From contig JAWKMJ010000006.1 of the NCBI GenBank assembly GCA_041392305.1, positions 1 to 64,000 of the forward strand: DNA of 64,000 nt, in the 5' to 3' direction. The DNA is from JAGQYP01 sp041392305. GTDB taxonomy: Bacteria; Bacteroidota; Bacteroidia; Flavobacteriales_D; Crocinitomicaceae. The translations under genes were made by a program, and so were the position numbers. Below are positions 7,975 through 17,128 of this stretch, in pieces; position 1 is the first letter of the stretch; each line of letters begins with the position of its first letter. Under the pieces are notes generated by a model, which saw only the letters and a list, made by a program, of their open reading frames with translations, was not told where the DNA came from and did no database searches.

Positions 7975-9248
7975 TGAGTTTACTGGAAAAAGACAAAGCC
8001 TTTGTCTGGCACCCGTTCACACAATATCAAACCTCTGGCGATCCGATTGTGATCACAAAAGGGGAAAAACATTATTTATTCGACGAAGAAGGAAACAAAT
8101 ACATCGATGCCAATTCGAGTTGGTGGACGAATGTACACGGGCATTCCAATCCGTATATCGCGGAGAAAGTCTACAAACAGTTTCTCACTTTAGATCATTC
8201 CATATTTGCTGGAGCTACACATCCAACAGCGATTGAAATTTCAGAACGATTGATCAAATTATTGGGAAGAGATTTTCAAAAGGTATTTTTTTCAGACAAT
8301 GGTTCGACTTCAACAGAAGTAGCCTTGAAAATGGCCATTCAGTTTTGGTTCAATAAAGGTGAACAAAAACGCACTCGAATATTGGCTTTGGAAGGCGCGT
8401 ACCACGGCGATACTTTCGGGGCAATGAGTGTGGGGCAGAGAGGATATTTTAACAAGCCTTTCGAACATTTATTCTTTGATGTGGATTTCATTCCTTTCCC
8501 TACCGAGGAAAACAAAGAAGAAGTTATAGCCCAAGTTGAAAAGCTTTTCGGTACTGAAGAATTTGCTGGTTTTATATTCGAACCTCTGGTACAAGGAAGT
8601 GCCGGTATGACTATGTATGCCCCTGAGATCTTGGATGCTTTACTGGCGATCGCGAAAAAGTATCAAGTTGTTACCATTGCGGATGAAGTGATGACAGGAT
8701 TTGGGCGAACTGGAAAGTTATTTGCCATTGATCATTTAGAATTGAGCCCCGATATCATTTGTTTGTCGAAAGGAATTACGGGAGGATCTTTGCCGATTGG
8801 AATTACGGTGACGAGTCAGCAGATGTTTGACACCTTTTTAAGTGACGACACCACCAAAGCTTTGTTACACGGACATTCCTACACCGGGAATGCTTTGTGT
8901 TGTGCAGCCGTATCCGCTAGTTTGGATTTATTCGAAAGAGAAAGCACTTGGGAAGTGATTCGCATAATTGAAAAGGGGAATAAAGATTTTGTCGAGAAAG
9001 TACAGCAACATCCTAAAGTTAGAACGGCTCGTTATTTGGGAACCATCATGGCGTTTGAAGTTGAGCAAAGTGGAAAATCCAATTACTTTTCATCCATCAA
9101 AGAGGAAGCAATTGCCTATTTTAAATCGAAAGGAATTTTGTTGCGACCGCTAGGAAATGTGATCTTTTTGAATCCGCCTTATACCATTACGCAGGAGGAT
9201 TTAGATCATGTCTACAAGGAAATGCTTGCCTTTTTAGAAAAGCTTTAG
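7974..9248 (+). CDS. bioA: Adenosylmethionine-8-amino-7-oxononanoate aminotransferase
   Basis: 424 residues, the normal length. It converts 7-keto-8-aminopelargonate to 7,8-diaminopelargonate in biotin synthesis, with S-adenosylmethionine as amino donor. The N-terminal WHPFTQ motif is characteristic of BioA. The class III aminotransferase signature follows, with Asp237 (IADEVMTGFGRTG) and the PLP lysine Lys266 (CLSKGITGG). No other biotin gene is adjacent. It overlaps mltG by one base and runs tail-to-tail into the DUF1569 gene with a 4-bp overlap. Confidence 0.95.
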   Translation: MSLLEKDKAFVWHPFTQYQTSGDPIVITKGEKHYLFDEEGNKYIDANSSWWTNVHGHSNPYIAEKVYKQFLTLDHSIFAGATHPTAIEISERLIKLLGRDFQKVFFSDNGSTSTEVALKMAIQFWFNKGEQKRTRILALEGAYHGDTFGAMSVGQRGYFNKPFEHLFFDVDFIPFPTEENKEEVIAQVEKLFGTEEFAGFIFEPLVQGSAGMTMYAPEILDALLAIAKKYQVVTIADEVMTGFGRTGKLFAIDHLELSPDIICLSKGITGGSLPIGITVTSQQMFDTFLSDDTTKALLHGHSYTGNALCCAAVSASLDLFERESTWEVIRIIEKGNKDFVEKVQQHPKVRTARYLGTIMAFEVEQSGKSNYFSSIKEEAIAYFKSKGILLRPLGNVIFLNPPYTITQEDLDHVYKEMLAFLEKL

Positions 9249-9700
9249 ATACCGAATTGTTCGAAGTGGTGATCCAAGTGTTTGACAAACATGGTATTCC
9301 ATTCTTCCTTGGTCATTTCTCCAAATGAAAACGATTTTTTCCCGTCGAAATAAGCTTCACCTTTTTCCACTGTTCGGTTAAGAAAATCGATAAGTCTTTT
9401 CTTTTCCACTTCAAAATCTTTGGGATTCTTTTGCTTGAAATCCGGAGTTGTAGCGGAATTTTTCTTGTAAGGTTTGGAACTGACAACAATAGGCTTAACC
9501 AGCTTTTTCACCAACCAGGCTTTCGGGCCTTTCAGCGGTTTGAATTTTTCAGGTTCAAAAACATATTCATAAGGCCCAGAACAATGCGCCAACATCTGAG
9601 CGACATCCATCTTACCCCATTTCGGCTGCGTTTCAGGAGTTAATTGATTGATTCGATCGATGTATTTCTGAGTGACTTCAGCTTGAAAAAGATTTTCCAT
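9245..9700 (-). CDS. DUF1569 / DinB-like four-helix protein
   Basis: 151 residues. The segments WGKMDVAQMLAHCSG near residue 28 and FVKHLDHHFEQFGI at the C-terminus match DUF1569. This family belongs to the DinB/YfiT superfamily of metal-binding four-helix bundles, and the histidines are the likely metal ligands. The biochemical role of the family is not established. A good promoter (9723-9753) lies just upstream, so the gene is monocistronic. It converges on bioA with a 4-bp overlap. Confidence 0.85.
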   Translation of the reverse strand: MENLFQAEVTQKYIDRINQLTPETQPKWGKMDVAQMLAHCSGPYEYVFEPEKFKPLKGPKAWLVKKLVKPIVVSSKPYKKNSATTPDFKQKNPKDFEVEKKRLIDFLNRTVEKGEAYFDGKKSFSFGEMTKEEWNTMFVKHLDHHFEQFGI

Positions 9701-9722
9701 TGTTTTTGTTTTCAGTTGATTA

Positions 9723-9753
9723 CGAAGATACGATTCAATCTTGATTTCTACAA
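9723..9753 (-). promoter_or_regulatory. Bacteroidota promoter TTG-N20-TATCTTCG
   Basis: On the minus strand TTG (9751-9753) and TATCTTCG (9723-9730) are 20 bp apart. The -7 box lies 22 bp before the ATG at 9700. The spacing fits the TTG-N17-23-TAnnTTTG consensus, with one mismatch in the -7 box. Confidence 0.65.
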
Positions 9754-9762
9754 TAGGGTTTT

Positions 9763-10776
9763 CTATCTTAGAACCTGGACCATCTGATTTTTCTTATGGA
9801 ATTGCCCATAAATATCTTCTCCTTCTACAAAGACATAGTAGATACCCTCTGAAACGGGTTGCCCTCCATTTGAGGTTCCATCCCAAAATCCATTTAATCC
9901 GTTGATTTCTGTTACAAGAGTTCCCCATCGGTTAAAAACACGAACAGTAAGAGATTTAAAATTGTGGTAATCAAATGTGAATTGATCGTTTATCCCATCA
10001 TTGTTTGGTGTGAATACATTTGGGAGATTGCCAAGCCGAACTTCGAATATGGAGTCTTTATTGCATTGGGTAATTCTAATATCATCAAAATAATAATAAG
10101 CAGCAGGTAGATCTTCAATCCAATTATGACCTTCAAAGTTGTATTCAGTTTCGCTATCTGGTCCAAAGGTTCCAATATTAATAAATTCTTCATCTCCCGA
10201 AGCAATATAATAGCCCGAATGTGTTACCCACTCTTGTTCATATTGTAATATTGTTTTTGGAGTTCTAATGCTTGCAAGAGTGGTTCTTGCCACTATTTGA
10301 GTTAAAGTGTCACTTGTAAAGAGGAGGCCAATATTATCAATGCCATAATAATTATTGTGAACTCCAGAATTTTTAAAACTATAAGAAATACAATAGGCGG
10401 AATCCTTTACTAGAGGTGAATTCAATTTTGCGGATAAAAATCCTCGATGATCCATTTTTTCACCATTGATATCTAATCCTTGAATGAAAACCAATCCGAT
10501 ATAACTATCTCCGTCTTTTGCCCAAGAGTATCCTATATAATTTTGTGGCACTGATAGATAGAAATTGTTGCAAGGGTTGAAATACTGTACACCCAATGAA
10601 TCCTCAAATTCGAACCAATCAGTACAATAATAATCAGCTGATTCCAAAAATAAAATTGGATTTGAAATTTGTGTGTAACAAGAGTCATTATCCTCAAAAC
10701 TAGGATTGGGAACTATGTTTTGTGCGATCAATGTAAAATTAATACATGAAATCCATATAAGATATAACCCTTTCAT
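9763..10776 (-). CDS. Secreted protein with gliding-motility-type (CHU_C) type IX C-terminal domain
   Basis: About 337 residues from the ATG at 10776, chosen because it starts a clean signal peptide (MKGLYLIWISCINFTLIAQ). An in-frame ATG six codons upstream gives a worse one. The N-terminal NIVPNPSFED opening and the middle look like a carbohydrate-binding or jelly-roll domain. The last 90 residues hold LPNVFTPNNDGINDQF, VRVFNRWGTLV and SEGIYYVFV, the type B type IX sorting domain. The product is probably exported across the outer membrane. It is the last gene of a three-gene run on this strand. Confidence 0.88.
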   Translation of the reverse strand: MKGLYLIWISCINFTLIAQNIVPNPSFEDNDSCYTQISNPILFLESADYYCTDWFEFEDSLGVQYFNPCNNFYLSVPQNYIGYSWAKDGDSYIGLVFIQGLDINGEKMDHRGFLSAKLNSPLVKDSAYCISYSFKNSGVHNNYYGIDNIGLLFTSDTLTQIVARTTLASIRTPKTILQYEQEWVTHSGYYIASGDEEFINIGTFGPDSETEYNFEGHNWIEDLPAAYYYFDDIRITQCNKDSIFEVRLGNLPNVFTPNNDGINDQFTFDYHNFKSLTVRVFNRWGTLVTEINGLNGFWDGTSNGGQPVSEGIYYVFVEGEDIYGQFHKKNQMVQVLR

Positions 10777-10817
10777 AAAAGTCCTTCTACGCAATATATA
10801 CGTAGAAGGATTTACAT

Positions 10818-13418
10818 TTATTTTTTAACTATCTTGAAAATTTGAAAATCTTTAGATGAATTTATTTTTAAATAATATATCCCAGCTTCAAATTCACGAA
10901 TATCAAATTCTGTTGTGTTTTGAATAAACTCCTTTACAACTTTTCCATAACTATCTATAATTTCAATATTTGAAATTACACTATGGTCACCATTTAATTT
11001 AAAAATTCCATCATTTGGATTTGGATGGATACTGAAATTATTCTCAATATTATCATTTCTTAATAATCTTAATGAATCACTGCTATTGGAATCCTCTCCA
11101 TTACTATTTATAATGGATAAGTTGTTTTCCAAATTTAATGAATCTGAATTTGAAGCCATAGCAGATATTATCCATCCATTCACATCAGTTTCATAACAGT
11201 CTCCCGTAGCGTATACATCATGTAATAAGTAATAATAGTCTACACAATTCCAGAAAGACACTACATAATTGAAAATGTCGGTTAAAACACATGGTAAATT
11301 CAAATCATTATTTCTGTGACCATTCCAATAGACTTCACCATTATCCAAGGACCAATCAATGGTGCCATTATATTGACTACTTGGCGCTTCATAATCTAAA
11401 CTTCTTGTTTCTTCAACAACATTATAGGTAATATTCCATTCAGGCCAAATTCTCAAGTAATATCCTACCGCACCATAATAAGGTGGTGTAATATTCACTC
11501 CATCTCTAATATCAAATGGAGCATAGGAGTCAACGATAGTTTCTGTCATATAATGATACCCAGCTGGTGGATCATGATTGCTCGTTGGATTTACCCAAGT
11601 TTGATTATTGGATAAATCTTGATAAAATCTGTAGGTTCCATACATGTACCCATTGACAAATCCAGTTTGCCCGACTGCATCATAGATTTGAACTGACCAT
11701 AAAACTGTGCTACCGTCGTATGATATATCAGAAATGATATCATGAATATCGACTGTACCATCATTGATGTTATTATACAATTCATTCCCTCCTACATTCC
11801 ATATATAAGTATATGGCGGAACACCACCGGAAACACTTGAAACCAACCTTTCGTCTCCACAACTAAAAATCGCTTGAGCACTTATATCTAAAGGATCAAC
11901 AGGACAATCACTATCGCAATTATTCTCTTTTATTTCAATATGTATTTCATTGCCCGCACCAGGATTGAGAATAATACAATCCCCGTAAGTATTTTGTCCC
12001 TGCGAACCAGATTGGCACGGCCCTAAGTAAACCTCATGTCCCGCTTGCATGTGAACAGGATAATTTATTTCAACAATTCCCTGTGGAGGGTCGTTTATTG
12101 GATTATATGGTGGAATTGGTATATTATCTCCAACCCAAATATCATTTTCTGCTTTGGTTAAAACTGGCACTTGCAAACCATTTGTTGGATTTCTATTAGT
12201 TATTATAAAGTCCCAAGGGCAATATGACCCATTAGGTAAAACATTGATAGTAAATTCTTGCTCCGAGGTTGCTGGGGATGGGCAACCATTATCAGTAGCT
12301 TGAACTGAAAAGGTGTAACTTTGATATTCACACTCACTCCCTACTTCTGTCCAGCAAATTTGCAATAACTGCTGATTTGGGGAGTCTGGAGTCGGAATGG
12401 GAGTTATTGTATAAGTAGCCCCAGGTAAATTACTTAAATCAGGAACTATAGATGTAATTTGGTCCCCATCATAGGAATCAATTTCAATATTCATACAAAA
12501 ACTTTCTTCCTGATTTACTGTAATTTCATAGTCAATGTGGTTTATCTCCTGAATATCCGGGGCCAAATTATAGCAATTTGGTGATACAACAATTTGTGTT
12601 TCTAAAGTTGCCCAACCTACATTTATTCCGTTTCTCCATTCGTCTGCTCTAAATGCAGTTCCAGATATCATTTGTAAATTCGGGAAGAAGGAGAATGTAT
12701 TTCCAGACATTTGAAAAGGAATTGAGGAAGAGACAGGATTCGTACAACTATAGGGGGTTGGATAATTAACCGGATTGTCTGGATCTAATGGAAATACATT
12801 TAGAGGAGAGCTCTTTGGACATACATTTGCAATTAAAACATTATCTCCATCTGATTCAACTGTAGTAACTGGAAAATCAATACCATAATCAACACATGCT
12901 CTTATTACATGATCACCAGTAAATTCAACGCTGTTATTGCAAATTCCAGATGTGTTATTTATTCCAGCTTCCAATCTAATTACATCATTGGGAATTATTG
13001 ATGATTGATTTCGTTGCGAAGTGTGAATGTATATAACCCAATCGTTGCATTGTAAAGGCAATTCAATGGTACCTCTATATGTTGTTCTTAAATAACCTGG
13101 GATTGGATTAGCTTGATTTGAACAAGTGGTTAATCCTTCTAACCTATTACACGAATTGTCTTCCTCTTGGGATATAAAATGTAGTGTCCCAATTTGTTGC
13201 CTTTCAAAACTACAGGAATTAGAATATCCATAAAGTGCTTGATCAACATCTAACCCAGAATTATTACCTATACAATCAGTAATCATTGTAAAAGTTACTT
13301 CATATGTGTTTTGCCCTAAACATTTGTATGTTAGGGACCCTCCAGCTAAATGAGTGGAATACGCATCAATGGAATACCCAAGAAAGAGTAACCAAATGAA
13401 AATTTTTAAATATTTCAT
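10818..13418 (-). CDS. Large secreted protein with type A type IX sorting domain
   Basis: 866 residues. A signal peptide (1-19) is followed by THLAGGSLTYKCLG, the opening of a domain common in Bacteroidota gliding-associated exoproteins, with a YEVTFTMITDC strand. Near residue 520, SGGVPPYTYIW is a SprB/PKD-like strand motif. The C-terminal 75 residues (NFSIHPNPNDGIF ... GIYYLKI ... FKIVKK) are a type A sorting domain. Many cysteines (over 30) suggest disulfide stabilisation outside the cell. It is probably a surface or adhesion protein; the ligand is unknown. It starts 5 bp after the preceding gene. Confidence 0.88.
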   Translation of the reverse strand: MKYLKIFIWLLFLGYSIDAYSTHLAGGSLTYKCLGQNTYEVTFTMITDCIGNNSGLDVDQALYGYSNSCSFERQQIGTLHFISQEEDNSCNRLEGLTTCSNQANPIPGYLRTTYRGTIELPLQCNDWVIYIHTSQRNQSSIIPNDVIRLEAGINNTSGICNNSVEFTGDHVIRACVDYGIDFPVTTVESDGDNVLIANVCPKSSPLNVFPLDPDNPVNYPTPYSCTNPVSSSIPFQMSGNTFSFFPNLQMISGTAFRADEWRNGINVGWATLETQIVVSPNCYNLAPDIQEINHIDYEITVNQEESFCMNIEIDSYDGDQITSIVPDLSNLPGATYTITPIPTPDSPNQQLLQICWTEVGSECEYQSYTFSVQATDNGCPSPATSEQEFTINVLPNGSYCPWDFIITNRNPTNGLQVPVLTKAENDIWVGDNIPIPPYNPINDPPQGIVEINYPVHMQAGHEVYLGPCQSGSQGQNTYGDCIILNPGAGNEIHIEIKENNCDSDCPVDPLDISAQAIFSCGDERLVSSVSGGVPPYTYIWNVGGNELYNNINDGTVDIHDIISDISYDGSTVLWSVQIYDAVGQTGFVNGYMYGTYRFYQDLSNNQTWVNPTSNHDPPAGYHYMTETIVDSYAPFDIRDGVNITPPYYGAVGYYLRIWPEWNITYNVVEETRSLDYEAPSSQYNGTIDWSLDNGEVYWNGHRNNDLNLPCVLTDIFNYVVSFWNCVDYYYLLHDVYATGDCYETDVNGWIISAMASNSDSLNLENNLSIINSNGEDSNSSDSLRLLRNDNIENNFSIHPNPNDGIFKLNGDHSVISNIEIIDSYGKVVKEFIQNTTEFDIREFEAGIYYLKINSSKDFQIFKIVKK

Positions 13419-13423
13419 AATAA

Positions 13424-14491
13424 TTACTTTTCAAGTTCTTCAATTCTTTTCTTTAAAGCTTCATTTTCCTCTTTCAATTGGATGATATACAGTGTAAGTT
13501 CTTCTACTTTTTCAACTATTTTTACTTGCATTTCACCAACCGAAAGCCCTTCCTTTTCGATCTCTTCTGCTTTAGGCATATTTGGTAAATGTCCGTTTTC
13601 ATTAATATACTCTGATACAGCTTCTATTGACATTAATTTGTAGTCATTCTTAAATACATAGTCAGGGAAATTACTAGCCAGTCTTACTTTAATTTCGGTT
13701 GCATAAACCAATCCAGAAGGCATCACCATAAACTTCTTCTGAAGAGTACTTTGATCAGCAGGATTAACTGTTCCTAAAACCATTAAAGGTTTTGAGTCAT
13801 TTTCATTTGCAATTACGGATAATTTCGCCAAATGAACATTTGGGCTTTCCCCAACCATTAAAGATTTTGAAATATGTGTGTTCCCAATGATTTGAGTTTT
13901 GAATTGTGGAGACATTGTACCAATTCCCAATTTGCCATGACATTTCATGACGATTTGCCCCGGTGAAGCTTGCCATTGCGGAGTCGTACTGCCATTTGGA
14001 TTAGATAAACACCCAAGTTCGGCATTATAGATAATATTTGAAAATTCAGAAATTGGTGTTCTAAATACTCTACCATTTCCCCCTTGAACCAATAAATATC
14101 CATTTTGCAAAGAATTTTGGTTTACTGGAGCATTGGATAAGCTTGTCATATAAGTTTGCCCATTCAAATAAGTAGTACCTTCTAAATTCGACGTGCCCTG
14201 TGACGTGAAATCTCCTATCATTGTAGAAGTACCAAGAACATAGACATTCTTTTCAACTTTTAGGTTTTCCTTTATTCGAGCATCTTTTTCAACAATCATG
14301 GAGTCTTTAACGATAACCATGGAATCCATTTCAACAGTACCTGAGAGCCTGGTTTGACCATTTACTTCTAAATTTTTTGTTGGATTGGTGGTCCCAATCC
14401 CAATATTTCCAGTATTACTAATCTGATTGGTTTGAGAAAACAATGAGGCAGAAAGAATCATTCCTCCTACAGCTAAGAGAATTTTTTTCAT
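13424..14491 (-). CDS. Secreted tail-fibre-like protein with C-terminal coiled coil
   Basis: 355 residues. The signal peptide MKKILLAVGGMILSASLFSQ precedes NIGIGTTNPTKNLEVNGQTR, the usual opening of Bacteroidota fibre-like exoproteins. Short beta repeats follow (MVIVKDSMIVEKDARI ... LNGQTYMTSL). The end is an alpha segment with NGHLPNMPKAEEI and a long coiled coil (about 310-355). No intramolecular-chaperone catalytic pair or type IX domain is visible. It is probably an oligomeric fibre on or outside the cell. It is first in the 14491-9763 run, 5 bp before the large sorting-domain protein. Confidence 0.8.
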   Translation of the reverse strand: MKKILLAVGGMILSASLFSQTNQISNTGNIGIGTTNPTKNLEVNGQTRLSGTVEMDSMVIVKDSMIVEKDARIKENLKVEKNVYVLGTSTMIGDFTSQGTSNLEGTTYLNGQTYMTSLSNAPVNQNSLQNGYLLVQGGNGRVFRTPISEFSNIIYNAELGCLSNPNGSTTPQWQASPGQIVMKCHGKLGIGTMSPQFKTQIIGNTHISKSLMVGESPNVHLAKLSVIANENDSKPLMVLGTVNPADQSTLQKKFMVMPSGLVYATEIKVRLASNFPDYVFKNDYKLMSIEAVSEYINENGHLPNMPKAEEIEKEGLSVGEMQVKIVEKVEELTLYIIQLKEENEALKKRIEELEK

Positions 14492-14660
14492 GTTTTTTTA
14501 AATTTGCGAAAACAAAGACGTGAAAGGTCAAACTAGGTTGTAGTAGATTTCAAGTATTCGTTTTCAGGTTGTTAATTCCCCAAATCTGAAAAAAAAAAAA
14601 TGACAAAATCCTAACTTTTTAGAAGAAAAATTTAAAATTTAATTCAAACTTAATTTAGTA

Positions 14661-14691
14661 AACCTTCCAGGTCTTCAAGACCTGGAAGGTT
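14661..14691. repeat. Perfect 31-bp palindrome (15-bp arms)
   Basis: AACCTTCCAGGTCTT, one C, then AAGACCTGGAAGGTT, followed by TTT on the plus strand. It stands 8 bp past the stop of the minus-strand gene 14699-15025 and could act as its terminator. The T-run is on the opposite strand, though, and the sequence resembles a dispersed Bacteroidota palindrome, so the role is open. Confidence 0.85.
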
Positions 14692-14698
14692 TTTGAAT

Positions 14699-15025
14699 TT
14701 AAGACCTCTCTTTGATCCCGATAATCAGGCTGAGAAATCCAGGTAGGGCTAATAGGTTGATCCAGATATTAAGGACCGTATTAGGCATGCAAGTGTAGAA
14801 TGCTGCCAAAGAAATGACTATGATTATTCCACCATAAAAGGGTTCTTTCAGCGAGGCTAATAGTCCGGTGAAAACTCCAATCGGAAAAAAGATAAAAGCG
14901 ATCATCTCTTTGCTTTCCATCCCGATCAAAGAGAGCCCGGAAATGACGTGTGCACCCAAGAAATATAGAATGAATAATATGTTTAACAGTGTCCATATAA
15001 ATACTAACTTTTTGAACCATTTCAT
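14699..15025 (-). CDS. Small integral membrane protein, four predicted helices
   Basis: 108 residues with hydrophobic segments at about 5-28, 42-58, 62-80 and 84-104, so mostly membrane. I do not recognise a firm family; it has the look of the small hypothetical membrane proteins common in this phylum. Its start overlaps the stop of the YiaA-like gene by 4 bp, so the two are co-expressed. A long palindrome follows its stop codon. Confidence 0.7.
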   Translation of the reverse strand: MKWFKKLVFIWTLLNILFILYFLGAHVISGLSLIGMESKEMIAFIFFPIGVFTGLLASLKEPFYGGIIIVISLAAFYTCMPNTVLNIWINLLALPGFLSLIIGIKERS

Positions 15026-15513
15026 TTTCTTTGATTTTCGTCAATAATTTTTAAATCCCTCGTGTTTTTCTGTACGGCCACGGCGGCAAACAAAGCCAAA
15101 GTAAATGCCATTCCGAAAAAGCCCTTTTCACTCAACCACAGATCGGCATTTCTCAAGCCAACCACCAATAAGACTATGGAAGTGATCGTTGTAAACCAGC
15201 TGATTCCGTAGTAAATTTCCGTCACTGGAATACCTTCAGACTTGTCACGCACACATTTTTGAACCGAAATAGCGGAAAACAATCCGAATAAGATCACGGT
15301 GAAATAATAGCCTTTTTCATTCAAAAGCATATCCGAATTCCAAAGTCCGATACAATAGGAGATCAATCCAATTCCTAATGCCGCCCAAGATGCTCCCACA
15401 AATGCAGGAGTAGGTTTCGTTCCCAAATCCAATTTTTGAGTCGAATTTCTGTTTGTGTTCAGCTCTCTTTGAGAGTCACAATTCTGATTTTTGTTTTCTT
15501 CGTTCATCATCAC
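15022..15513 (-). CDS. YiaA/YiaB-type inner-membrane protein
   Basis: 163 residues. After a polar N-terminus (about 1-32) there are four membrane helices arranged as two similar halves. The two copies are FVGASWAALGIGLISYCIGLW...LNEKGYYF and GISWFTTITSIVLLVVGL...LSEKGFFGM, each ending in VQKxxRD. This duplicated two-helix unit is the YiaAB domain. The function of the family is unknown. Three consecutive ATG codons at the start leave a 1-2 residue uncertainty. It is translationally coupled to the small membrane gene downstream. Confidence 0.85.
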   Translation of the reverse strand: MMMNEENKNQNCDSQRELNTNRNSTQKLDLGTKPTPAFVGASWAALGIGLISYCIGLWNSDMLLNEKGYYFTVILFGLFSAISVQKCVRDKSEGIPVTEIYYGISWFTTITSIVLLVVGLRNADLWLSEKGFFGMAFTLALFAAVAVQKNTRDLKIIDENQRK

Positions 15514-15664
15514 TTTTTGTTTTAAAAATTTGATGACCCAAAGCTGAGAAAGATTGAAATTTTATTCTAATCAAAAAGTTTGTTAATGTTACGATATATA
15601 ATTAAATTAGAATGGAATAAATTCATATAATAAAGGATTATATGAATATTTAAATTACGATATA

Positions 15665-17128
15665 TTGGAGGTTGTAGATTTATTAAATTCACTATATAAA
15701 AGTGAAAAATTGGAATTCAGACAGTTTTTGGAGGACAGAAACCGAAGACATCAGGTTCGTAATTTGGATCTTTTGAATCAGATTGAAAAGGGAAATTCAG
15801 AGCAACTTAAAAAGGAGATTGGAGCGAATGCATTTGGGGTTCTGAAAAAACGATTGAAAGATGCTTTACTTGATTTTATTGGGACGAGGAAAGAAGTGCA
15901 ACAAACTAAGGAAGAGCAGAAGCTTTCTAAATGGATTCAGTTGGGGAAGCATTGTCTGGATTTTGGTTATCCCAAAGATGGTTTGACCTATTTACTGAAA
16001 GCAGAAGGATTGGCTTTGGAGCTGGACCAATTTTGGTATTTGAATGAGATTTACCATTTACTAATTGAGCATTCGGATTTAGAATTCATACCCAATCAGG
16101 AAGCCTTGTTTCAAAAGCACCAGGAGAATCAAATGCGGTACAATCAGCAGGAAAATATGAACTTGGTGTATGCTCGAATTAAGAAGAAATTCAGAGAGGC
16201 AGAATACGAAGGAAAGGAAGTCGATTTAGAAGAAATTATTCAGAAAAGTTATGCTGATTTAGAAATTTCTGACGCTATTGGTTTTAGTTTGAAATCTTTA
16301 CATCAGCTTTGTTATTTGGCCGATGTATATGGTGCCACGACCTTGAATTATTATCATGCAGATCAGTTTTTCGAAAAGCACATTCCGGAGGATTTATTCA
16401 CACTTTACCGAAACGAACAAAGTTGGAAATACCTAATTGAAATGGGGTTGTCGCTTACTAATATTTATTTCAGAAAGCGAGATTTGAACCAGGCCAATCA
16501 TTTTTTAAAAGAGCTAGAAAGGGTCAGAGAAAGGTTAAAAGGATTTCAAACGGAGGAACAACAATCGCGTTTTTTGGTCTTGCAATCTTTGGTTTACAAT
16601 TTTTCCGGAAAATCGGATCAAGCGATTCAAGTATTGGCGCAAAATACGTCTAACGAATTTCCTCACTATTTGATTCAAGCGATGATTCAATTTCAGCAGG
16701 GAGAATACAAAGCTGTTCGTTCCCTATTAGCTCAAATGAACCATTCGGATAAATACTACATTCCTCGATTTGGAATTGAAATGGTGATGCGAAAGAATAT
16801 GTTGGAAATCCTACTGTTTTTGGAATTGCAAGATCCGGATTATGTTGAGTCAAGAATTCAGTCTTTTTTGAATCGATTTCGATTGGAATTGCAGAAGAAT
16901 AAATATGCAAATGTGTTGGAGTTTTTGAGTTTGATTCGTTATGTAAATCAATATCCAGAAGTTATTTCTTCAGAAGAGTTTGCGGTTAAAGTAAATGCGA
17001 GTCTGACCTGGAAACCTTCTGAAATGGAGGACATCTTTTTTATCAGTTTTTATGCCTGGTTAAAATGCAAAATGACCAAAGAACCTTTGTATGAAACAAC
17101 CTTAAAGCTGATTGCAATAAAAAGCTAG
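15665..17128 (+). CDS. Large helical hypothetical protein, TTG start
   Basis: 487 residues, nearly all helical, without signal peptide or membrane helices. The pattern of paired amphipathic helices (for example TNIYFRKRDLNQANHFLKEL near residue 275) suggests TPR-like solenoid repeats. I recognise no named family. No in-frame ATG is available near the beginning: upstream codons run to a stop at 15608, so the start is probably TTG at 15665, preceded by AT-rich sequence. Next to it, on the opposite strand and overlapping by 4 bp at the 3' ends, is the TonB-like gene. Confidence 0.7.
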   Translation: MEVVDLLNSLYKSEKLEFRQFLEDRNRRHQVRNLDLLNQIEKGNSEQLKKEIGANAFGVLKKRLKDALLDFIGTRKEVQQTKEEQKLSKWIQLGKHCLDFGYPKDGLTYLLKAEGLALELDQFWYLNEIYHLLIEHSDLEFIPNQEALFQKHQENQMRYNQQENMNLVYARIKKKFREAEYEGKEVDLEEIIQKSYADLEISDAIGFSLKSLHQLCYLADVYGATTLNYYHADQFFEKHIPEDLFTLYRNEQSWKYLIEMGLSLTNIYFRKRDLNQANHFLKELERVRERLKGFQTEEQQSRFLVLQSLVYNFSGKSDQAIQVLAQNTSNEFPHYLIQAMIQFQQGEYKAVRSLLAQMNHSDKYYIPRFGIEMVMRKNMLEILLFLELQDPDYVESRIQSFLNRFRLELQKNKYANVLEFLSLIRYVNQYPEVISSEEFAVKVNASLTWKPSEMEDIFFISFYAWLKCKMTKEPLYETTLKLIAIKS

